DNA of 64,000 nt from Chrysoperla carnea. Lineage: Eukaryota > Arthropoda > Insecta > Neuroptera > Chrysopidae. The translations under genes and the position numbers were made by a program. Under the pieces are notes generated by a model, which worked only from the letters and a program-made list of their open reading frames with translations, searched no databases and was not told where the DNA came from. The DNA is taken from positions 2,419,001-2,483,000 of the forward strand of contig NC_058338.1 of NCBI RefSeq assembly GCF_905475395.1, given 5' to 3'. How positions within the stretch are numbered: position 1 is the first letter of the stretch; each line of letters begins with the position of its first letter. Of this stretch, positions 56,456-64,000 are shown piece by piece.

Positions 56456-56904
56456 TGGAAATCAAGAAATAACGACAAAAAACAACCGAATTTAAAATTT
56501 GTGGACATTTTTCAAAATAGTCAATTGAGTATTTTAATTGGTTAAAAATTTTTGTTGGGTTTTATATTCTTGATTTGATAAAAAGAATAATTACAAGAGC
56601 ACTAATTTACATTTATAATATCATTTTGCTTACCTCTAATATACAGGGTGATCCAAAATTGTCGCCCCCCAAACTATAGGAGATCGCTTGCAATATTCTA
56701 GAGGATTTATTAGTCTGCTAAATTGATCTTACGAGATATTGAAATGTTTAATTTGTTGTATTTTAGAATTTTGTAAACTGTCTTCCGTCATTTGGGGAGG
56801 TGATTTTAGACCTCCGTATATAATATGCATTTATAGAGGTATTATTATTTATGTTAGGGTAGTTGTTAAATATTAATTATTAAACATACTATATAGCATG
56901 GAGG
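56456..56904. other. intergenic non-coding spacer
   Basis: TACAGGGTGATCCAAAATTG at 56642 resembles a Tc1-like terminus, but I found no partner end. Confidence 0.35.
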
Positions 56905-56906
56905 TA

Positions 56907-57784
56907 CAGGGTTATTCGTTTATCAGTATACAACATTTTTATCAATTCCCTGAAAAAGGAAAAATAGATCTAGAATAAATATACCCATAAAAAACAATTT
57001 CAGTAAAGATTCGGAAAAATTAAGACAATTTAGAGGTGGAATTTTCTCATTTATAGTCAAATAAATCGAAAAGGAATAGTACCAATTTTCAATATTGCGT
57101 TTTCGAGTAATCGAACCATAAAATGCAACTTGAAATCTCTCGTGGAGCAGTGAGTAAATTCAATTACAGGATTAACCAAAAAGCCAAAAAACTAGCAATC
57201 CCGTGCCAACGCCATTAATCGACGCATTTTATAGATTAAATTTCCGTTTTTCTTTGGATGTTTACGGTTCCATCATGCATCTACGAAATTATGCAGAGAT
57301 TGTAGGACAATGCTTCCTTACTGCGCACGACTTTTACAAGCCGATAATTTAATTGGCGAAAATCGCGATTTTTTTGCAATAAAATCGTGTTTTCTTGAAA
57401 AGTTTCCAAATTTGACTTCAGCTAGTCTCTTTTTTTTCCTTTTTAGCGCTACAACATCCTATTTTTTGTTAATTTTTTAAAAATTAATAAAAGTTAATTT
57501 TTTTGTTAAAGTTTTTTCTCGCCTCTGTACAGAAATTTTCAACTTTCGCCCCTTTGTGGAAAATGAAGTTACCGCATTCTGCCCCCTTGGGGAGAAAAAT
57601 AACACACACACCACGGAAGCAAGTAAAAAATGTCTCAGATCTCATGTTTGTCATGAGATCCGTATTTTTTTTGCACCAAACTTCTCGTAATTATAGCGTT
57701 GAAAAATCGTACGTGTTTTTTTTTAACATTGAAGTATTTTACATAATATGTATCGTGTTGTATAAACTTAAATGAATAACCCTG
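56907..57784. mobile_element. Tc1/mariner-like non-autonomous element T2
   Basis: TA then CAGGGTTATTCGTTTA at the left; AAATGAATAACCCTG then TA at the right. The inverted ends and TA flanks fit Tc1/mariner. It is 878 bp with no transposase: the 90-residue open frame at 57503 has no DDE/D motif. Confidence 0.75.
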
Positions 57785-58090
57785 TAGACATTGATTAAAT
57801 ATAATAAGGCTATAAATATTTTATTATTATTATTAATTATTAATAAATTTAGTTATTGTTATTGTATTTAATTATTATTAGTTGAATGCAGCGTCAACAG
57901 ACTGATAAAAACATTGCGTTTTAGACAAAGAACTGAAACAAACGTTTCATAATTATGATGAGCTATCATTATTATTATTATATTTATATAAAAAAAAAAA
58001 AAACATTTTTAGAAATGCTGCTATAAATAATCCATCACATGGATTGAAGATGTTTTTCTCTGGACTCTTCTAATTTATACAAAATCCATT
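57785..58090. other. 3' flank of PLEKHM2-like gene
   Basis: AT-rich, with TTATTATTATTATTA tracts. An AATAAA on the minus strand overlaps the PLEKHM2 stop. Confidence 0.4.
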
Positions 58091-58198
58091 TTATTGAAAA
58101 CTTATCCAAGCTTGTTGAAGCACACGATAAGTTTCAGATGCATGACGATAAATTAAATTATCTGTTTCATTAATTTTTATTAATGGAAATTTATCACC
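58091..58198 (-). CDS. PLEKHM2: PLEKHM2-like terminal exon
   Basis: 108 nt including TAA. GDKFPLIKINETDNLIYRHA.. to VLQQAWISFQ. AATAAA overlaps the stop codon. Confidence 0.86.
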   Translation of the reverse strand, partial: GDKFPLIKINETDNLIYRHASETYRVLQQAWISFQ

Positions 58199-61100
58199 CT
58201 GTAAATAAGAAATCCAATAATATAGTCCAAGAGCTTGTTAGAGGTTTTAGTTTTACTTGGAAAAAATAATGAATACCTGCGTGTTAGTATACGACCATAA
58301 TACTTCAAAAGTTGATAAAAATTGATTTAATTCGAAAAACGATGAAAAATACAAAATCCAATCACCACTAGTTTCGCTAACTTCCCGGCACGAAAACTCC
58401 TGTAAAACAAAATATCGAATACATATCTTTTTATCAACGACGATAATTACCGGCTTAGAAGCTACAAACAGTCCAGGAATGGATATGAGAAGCTTATCCT
58501 GATCACTGGAACTGTGCGCGAAAAAAGCTTAAATTATATTTGATTCAAAACTTACCAAAATACACCAACTTTGTTGTTCATCATCATTAGCTGCTGACGA
58601 CGTCGAAGAAGGTATTTTAAATGATGTCAAATCAGAGATAGCTGCACACGATAATGTTTGAACACCACCATCTTGATGTTGTGAGGTGGATTGATGAGTG
58701 TCTTGTTTTTGATTTTGTGCATTAAAATTAAAACATTCTCGTACAGTCACCAAGTGTTCACTGGTTAATATTAAACTGCATGCAGACGTTGTTGATTCTT
58801 GATTTTGTTCTTCTTTTTGTGTGGGTTTTATTTCATTCAATATTTGAGTCTAGAAAATTTTTAAATACGTATTAAATTTTATGAATATTCCCTATTATTT
58901 ATACAGTGTGTCCCCGGAAAGAGGTAACTACACTCACTGTCAGAAAAAGTGCCACAGTTAAAACATTCTAAGCGTACGCATCATATGTTATGTTATAATA
59001 GTAACACTTAGAATGTTTTAAAACGAGCATTTTTTGTGACATTGAGTATACATTTGTAAATTTTCTTATTTTACATTTTAAGCAAAAAAGTCTCATTCTT
59101 TATAAAAAAAAATTACTCACCCCACTAGCAGATTGTACAAAGACCTGTAACCAATCACTTGCTTCATATTCATCGGATGCAGCAAATTCTAATGATTCAG
59201 TTTTCGTAAATAATTCAAAAGTATGTGGACGTGGTCTAGGTGGGGTCCTATGTACTCCATAACATTCACCATCGTATAATTGTATCACTTTGATTGGTAT
59301 ACGCGTTGTAGGCGATGTAAACATGTATAAAACACCAGCCCTGTACAAGATTTAAAAATAAGAAAAGTTTTCGTTGCCAATTTAATTTATACTTTACATA
59401 CTTTAAAATAAAATATCCGAATTGCCATCGATCTTCCGTTTGTGCTTTACGATACATTAAGAATCCATCATGATATGGACCTAGTGGAGTTGTATCTTTT
59501 TTTGATGATGTTAACAATTGTTCATCTTCAATGTGAACTAAATTGTAATGGTAGAAATCTTCATCCTAGTTTTATTACAAATTAAAAAATAATCATATTA
59601 AAATAATACCGACGGATCTAAGTTAGAGAGGAAGCTGTTGGAGGATCACTGTAGCGTGTAACAAGCGGATTTGATGACTGTGTTTAAATAATAAAATAAA
59701 TAAATGACTTACCTTTGTAACACTTGTTTGCTGATAAATCGCATAACGTAATTGTATCATATCATTTAATGCGAATTGTTTAATCGCTGGTAATTGATAA
59801 TGAATGGTTGTAGTGTTCGTATTCGATTGATTTTGATTTGTACGTATTATAAATTCTAAACAACTGATAATCTGTTGTGTTAATTTCGAATCCGCTGTTA
59901 TTATAAAATAGATTAATGTTTGTCGATTATTTGTAATATAAATTGTTTGTTGATTTGGACCAATCAATATAAAATGGATCTCTTTTAATGGTATCATAAA
60001 TTCATTATAATATTGATCATTATTTAATGAGAATATAAATAATATTGTATTTGTTATTAATAATAATATTGGTTTATTCTCACCAATCATGTTGTATGCA
60101 CTTTGAACTTTAAATATCTATAAATCAATCAAAAACAAAAATAAATTACACTTAAAAAAATTCAAGACATTTTGATTCCTTAAAGTGATTCGGACGTCGA
60201 ATGACTATTCGAGTTAGCAAATAAAAGGGAATAAACTGCCGTACGTCCTTAAATGAGCTGGCGGAACGAATGAACGTAGACCTGGTATGGGTACCGGGAC
60301 ACAGGGACATTCCAGGAAATTGTGAAGCCGACGAGGACTTGCCAGAAATAGCACAATGCTGCCGGACACAAGCATCAATAAATACCTGGGAGTTCCATTT
60401 GCGAACTGCAAGTTACTCTTGAAAGATGATATCCTAAAAAAGGCCAATCTTAGATGGAGGGAAGAACGTACTTGTGGTACTACAAGACAGATATGGTCTG
60501 AGTACAATCGCAGGCGTTCTGAAGTTCTCATATCACTTCCAAGGGCCTCTGTTCGCAAAGTTGTTGCGGCTATCACAGGACACTGGCTGGGCGGCAAGCA
60601 TGCTGAACGCTTAGGCCTGGCAGTGTATCACGACTACTGCAGGAGCTGTCACAGTGATGACGAGGAGGAGACAATGTCTCATCTTCTCTGTCACTGCCCA
60701 TCTCTTGTCATGAGGAGATGAACTTACTTGAGCCAGCCTCTCTTTGACGACCTCTCCGACCTAAAGTCAGTCGACGTCAAAGCCCTCCTGCTGTTCTTAA
60801 ACAGCTCCAAATGGTTCATGGAGTAGTGGCCGGGGATAGACCAACCCATTAACGGTATCACAACGGACCCTATGGTCTAAGTGTGTCCCACCCCAGGACA
60901 GCCACTCTAACCTAAGAGTTATTCCAAAAGGTACTGTGGTAAAAATCAAAATTTTAAAATGAAATAATTCAAAATTTTACCCCGCAAGAGGCTCCAAAAC
61001 TGTGTTTATTGTTATCAAAGGACTTTGAACTATTATTTACCACAAAAAATGAACATTCACCGTACTTACTCAAACAGCCGAACCACTTATCGAGTTTTAA

Positions 61101-64000
61101 ACATATGTAAACACCCTGTATATAACTAAATAAATACTTACATGAAAATTCATTTCATCACCATTATTAATTTGTTGACACCATGATGTTTGTCGTATAA
61201 TTTTCTCTTTAATCTTTTGATATTTCTGTTTCTTTTCCAATACACTCTCTTCCATTTTCTTCTCTTTACTAAACTCTTCCAACTCTTCATTAATTTCCCG
61301 ATTTAATTGATTACATAATTCTTGATTCGGTTGCATTTTATCATCAATATTATATAATTGCGATAAATAATTATTCTTATTTAAGAATTTATTTGTAATT
61401 TGTTGATTTAATTTCGTTTCAAATAATTTCCGTTGTGTTACATTCCGTAAGAAACGATTGATTAATGATGTTTTTGATGTTGATTGATTTGATTGTTGAT
61501 TGAGTGTTGGTGTACTGTTGCTTAATGATTTTAAATCATTATTATCTAAGGTGAGAGTGGATTTTTGGATTGAATAATGATTTGGTTTTAAATTACGTTT
61601 CTTTAATGGTGATTGTAAATGTTTGGATGAGGATGCGGTTGATTGTATTGATTTATCATAGATATCGGATATTGATTCGGTATCAGAACTCCAATCACTG
61701 TGTATTGATGATTGCATTTTACCTGGAAATTAAATAAAAATTTATCAGTAACTCTTTTATCAAAACACTCTAGCGGAATTCCACACGGTCTAAACTTACC
61801 AGTTTGTTGTTTTTTAACAGGCGTTGAAGTCAGAGAGTTTGTAACAGTTGAAGTAGCTGACGACGATTGTTGTTGATTTTTCCCATGATCCCCACCTAAT
61901 AATGGAGACGATGTTGGTGTGATAGTCGTTGACGAAGTTTTACTTTCAGAACGTTTTAAAAAACTTAACTCATCCAATAACATTTGATAAATCGTTGAAC
62001 TCTTTTTATTACTACTTCCAGTCGTATTCTTTGTATTCACCGATGATGCCGCTGTAGATGATGTCTGACTAGTTTCATTCTGGAAGGTACTTTGAAATTG
62101 ATCATACTCATATGAATAGCTAATACCGCGATGTTCGTAAACATTGCTATCACATAAGATAATATTTTGTTCGCATTGCTGTTGATCGTATGGATAATTT
62201 GGATAAAAACCTTCGGAACGACTTAAACGTAAGTTTGGTTTTTTGTAGATTTTAATTGGACGATGTTCTACCACCGATGTCATCATTAAACTATTCTCAC
62301 TCGATTCGATAATTTCTGTAACTGGTTCCTCTTCGGTGACAACATCATGAACATGGTTCATCATGTAGTTGGAGGTTTCTAAACTTTTTGAGTAAAGTGT
62401 TTCATTGCTGGAGTATGAATTCCGTTTGGAAGAAGTACCTAAAATTGTATGATAAATGGAAAATAATCAGTCGACGTCAAACCCCTCCTGCTGTTCTTAA
62501 ACAGCTCCAAATGGTTCATGGAGTAGTGGCCGGGGATGGGCCAACCCATTTACGGTATCACAACGGACCCTATGGTCTAAGTGTGTCCCACCCCAGGACA
62601 GCCACTCGAACCTAACCTATGTAGTACTTACCATAAGAATATTCCGAATGCGTAGTAAAATCTTCTTGTCCTTCAGGAACACCACGTTGTGTTAACGGTA
62701 CCGATGACGATAATGTTTTATAAATATTCTTTAAACTACCAAAAATATTATTTGTATCCAATAAATTCGATTCAGATATTTTTCGTGATAAATTATTCCG
62801 CCTGGAACTTGTATTCTCATGTACGATTTTCGTATCGATAACACCATGCTTTGGTTTCTTTAAACAACTGGACTTTGGAACTTTTTTAATATTCTTGATA
62901 CCATTAATAATACCACCTAGTTCACAATCATCTTTAAAATCACCATCACTTGACGATGATGATGACATTGAGCACGAAGAATCGTCTAAACTCATCGATG
63001 AACTCGATGAATTCGAGATAATATTTTGTTGTGGATATAAATATGTGCCTCCGCTATACAAGAATAACAAATCGTTTTATAGATTTGTAGAAAATTATTA
63101 ATCCCTAACCTAACCCTAATCGAGTAATCGTTAGCGAATTGACTACTACTTTCCACAAAGGCCTTTAGGTCTTTCTCTATAAATGTAAATGCCAGGCTGT
63201 AGCGAACTTTGAGATTGAAGATCGAAGGCCAAAATTAGGCTAACAGCCTTATGTATTCTAATTGAGATCGAATTCTCTATAGTGGTGAAAACTTGCGAAC
63301 AAAAAGATCTTAGAGACTTGGTTGAAAGCCAAAGTCAAGCCGAAGATTTCCAAGATTTGAGGTATAAATCAAAGTATTTATTCCAGGGATGACAAATCAA
63401 TGGCACGCGGTATAATATTTTGGGCACGCCACCGATAACAAAGTTCACTATAAAGTATTATATTACGAATTAACGCTAATTTAACTTAACCATAGAAAAG
63501 ATTCAAAATTAACCCGTTAGCTAACGATTAATCGATGAATTTCCAACAAACAAAAAAAACATCTCTGTATTTTACTTACCTACTACCATTATTTGTTGTA
63601 ATTATTTCAGATTTCACATCACGTTCGTACACATTATTACGATTATAGCATGAAGAATCGCCTTCAGCTGCCCAACTATACCGTCCCAGCACAATACCAT
63701 TCTTATGAAGAGTATGTTCATTATAGAAACCATCAGAACATTGTCGCGTAATAAAACCACGATCAATATGAATATCATCGATTTTCGTACTATTTAAGAT
63801 GTCTTCGTGAAAAGAAACACGTTTCTTGGGTGTGTCTTGTGATTTGATTTTCTTTCGTCGTTGCCGTCGGTATACAATTTGATCGTCAATCATTGGTGTG
63901 ATTATTGATGTTTGCATTGGATCTTCATTATTATCTGTAAAAAAGTCATCCCTTTCAGAGAGGATATCTCGAAAATTTGACGATAAATTGGTCAAATATT
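58091..64000 (-). CDS. PLEKHM2: PLEKHM2/SKIP-like protein, 5' partial, ten exons in window
   Basis: In animals PLEKHM2 (SKIP) binds the lysosomal GTPase Arl8 through a RUN domain and recruits kinesin-1, moving lysosomes outward. Exons: 64000-63580 (open at the window edge), 63053-62632, 62438-61800, 61722-61142, 60117-59713, 59565-59402, 59340-59121, 58849-58556, 58399-58277 and 58198-58091. All phases join, giving 1124 residues to TAA. The first half is Ser/Asn/Gln-rich and disordered. A PH domain spans exons 6-7: GFLMYRKAQTEDRWQFGYFILK, then KAGVLYMF, RPRPHTFELF and the closing DWLQVFVQSASG. After it come SLILTSEHLVTVRECF, WCILEFS, DWILYF and YRVLQQAW, a C-terminal layout I recognise from vertebrate PLEKHM2. 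The RUN domain is expected upstream of the window. Two introns carry LINE fragments and one a MITE. Confidence 0.85.
58277..58399 (-). CDS. PLEKHM2: PLEKHM2-like exon
   Basis: 123 nt in phase 0. EFSCREVSETSGDWILYFSS.. to WSYTNTQ. Confidence 0.85.
58556..58849 (-). CDS. PLEKHM2: PLEKHM2-like exon
   Basis: 294 nt in phase 0. CSLILTSEHLVTVRECFNFN, a Gln/Ser-rich insert, then AAISDLTSFKIP and WCIL. Confidence 0.86.
58931..59046. mobile_element. 116-bp mariner-like MITE in PLEKHM2 intron
   Basis: TA then CACTCACTGTCAGAAAAAGT; right end AGCATTTTTTGTGACATTGAG then TA. The arms pair over about 44 bp through AAAACATTCTAAG / CTTAGAATGTTTT. Confidence 0.75.
59121..59340 (-). CDS. PLEKHM2: PLEKHM2-like exon, PH domain part 2
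   Basis: 220 nt. Remaining strands and the C-terminal helix with the typical Trp (EASDWLQVF). Confidence 0.9.
59402..59565 (-). CDS. PLEKHM2: PLEKHM2-like exon, PH domain part 1
   Basis: 164 nt ending in phase 2. Encodes the first strands of the PH domain (GFLMYRKAQTEDRWQFGYFI). Confidence 0.88.
59713..60117 (-). CDS. PLEKHM2: PLEKHM2-like exon before PH domain
   Basis: 405 nt in phase 0, beta-rich hydrophobic: NMIGENKPILLLITNTILFI.. to YAIYQQTSVTK. Not a membrane protein; probably a folded PH-like module. Confidence 0.85.
60225..60912 (+). mobile_element. LINE L, longest copy: RNase H end, zinc knuckle, 3' UTR
   Basis: Antisense in a PLEKHM2 intron. Frame 60249-60335 gives NELAERMNVDLVWVPGHRDI, PGNCEAD, the C-terminal part of an RNase H domain. 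Two extra bases near 60336 shift the frame into LARNSTMLPDTSINKYLG. It continues to AAITGHWLGGKHAERLGLAV, CRSC and HLLCHCPSLVMRR, where TGA replaces the TGG seen in other copies. The 3' UTR runs to AACCTAAGAG at about 60912. RNase H plus the C-terminal knuckle places it in the I/R1-type group of LINEs. Dead and 5'-truncated. Confidence 0.87.
60913..61090 (+). repeat. copy of the TTAA-flanked element's right half
   Basis: GAGTTATTCCAAAAGGTACTG, CAAAGGACTTTGAACTATTATTTACC, ACATTCACCGTACTTACTC parallel 22110-22215. Confidence 0.6.
61142..61722 (-). CDS. PLEKHM2: PLEKHM2-like exon with acidic segment
   Basis: 581 nt. HSDWSSDTESISDIYD, then a probable coiled coil (EINEELEEFSKEKKMEESVLEKKQKYQKIKEK). 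The WSSD/acidic-Trp stretch resembles kinesin light chain-binding W-acidic motifs; this is inference only. Confidence 0.85.
61800..62438 (-). CDS. PLEKHM2: PLEKHM2-like exon, disordered
   Basis: 639 nt, Ser/Thr/Gln-rich, with VVEHRPIKIYKKPNLRLSRS. The acceptor TTTTAG|GT completes the split Gly from the previous exon. Confidence 0.85.
62467..62618 (+). mobile_element. LINE L 3' UTR filling a PLEKHM2 intron
   Basis: TCAGTCGACGTCAAACCCCTCC to CACTCGAACCTAACCT, about 95% like 60762-60912. It occupies 152 of the 193 bp of the intron (62439-62631), ending 12 bp from the GT of the 5' splice site. Antisense to the gene. Confidence 0.88.
62632..63053 (-). CDS. PLEKHM2: PLEKHM2-like exon, Ser-rich
   Basis: 422 nt. 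Ser/Asp-rich (SSSSSMSLDDSSCSMSSSSS), then a basic KNIKKVPKSSCLKKPKHG. Donor TTATG|GTAAGT. Confidence 0.83.
63054..63579. other. PLEKHM2-like first visible intron
   Basis: 526 bp, no element identified. CCCTAACCTAACCCTAATC at 63103-63121 is telomere-like but isolated. Confidence 0.45.
63580..64000 (-). CDS. PLEKHM2: PLEKHM2-like, first visible exon (partial)
   Basis: Open to the window edge; no ATG start here. Contains a basic patch YRRQRRKKIKSQ and PKKRVSFHEDI. Ends in phase 2 at AGTAG|GTAAGT. Confidence 0.85.

Noticed and set aside
57503..57775. Transposase ORF in T2
   Set aside because: No DDE/D or HTH motif; length and composition fit chance.
63103..63121. Interstitial telomere block
   Set aside because: Only two or three imperfect CCTAA units, too short to claim.

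Overview
This window is nuclear DNA from an insect, or at least an arthropod. It is AT-rich, its genes are split by introns with GT..AG borders, its conserved proteins read as animal orthologues, and it is full of short non-autonomous transposons. A SINE and its partner LINE end in CCTAA-type tails. I cannot fix the order or species from the sequence alone.

Only three protein genes are supported, and all of their coding sequence lies right of position 27,500. (1) The 5'-3' exoribonuclease Xrn2/Rat1 is on the minus strand (50575 to 27521). It is complete in nine exons totalling 3054 nt, 1017 residues, with every splice phase matching. Its last exon is a low-complexity Gly/Asn/Tyr/Gln/Arg tail beyond an 18-kb intron, and is easy to miss because it lies in a frame with no start codon. 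(2) An intron-less ten-finger C2H2 zinc-finger gene is on the plus strand (51713-52888), head to head with Xrn2. (3) A PLEKHM2/SKIP-like gene, an adaptor linking lysosomes to kinesin, is on the minus strand (64000 to 58091). Ten exons are visible; the 5' end, where a RUN domain is expected, is outside the window.

Layout: 1-27.5 kb is gene-poor and made of dispersed repeats, including MITEs, Helitron-like elements, a truncated hAT, LINE fragments, foldbacks, and a SINE nested in an inverted-repeat element. 27.5-50.6 kb is Xrn2; its giant intron (27910-45944) holds a small tandem array of degenerate 5S rDNA, several Helitron-like copies, and two nested structures: a 300-bp-period array with internal dyads, and a 1-kb palindromic element built from TATACCGT-type words. 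50.6-51.7 kb is the shared upstream region, carrying a 111-bp MITE. 53-58 kb is intergenic repeats. 58.1-64 kb is PLEKHM2, with LINE pieces in two introns and a MITE in a third.

The three genes have no obvious shared pathway: nuclear RNA decay and transcription termination, DNA binding, and lysosome positioning. The most unusual material is in the repeats: the TATACCGT foldback with a 9-bp target duplication, the SINE/LINE shared tail, the 5S rDNA relic, the chimeric Helitron pair, and an intron that is almost entirely LINE sequence.
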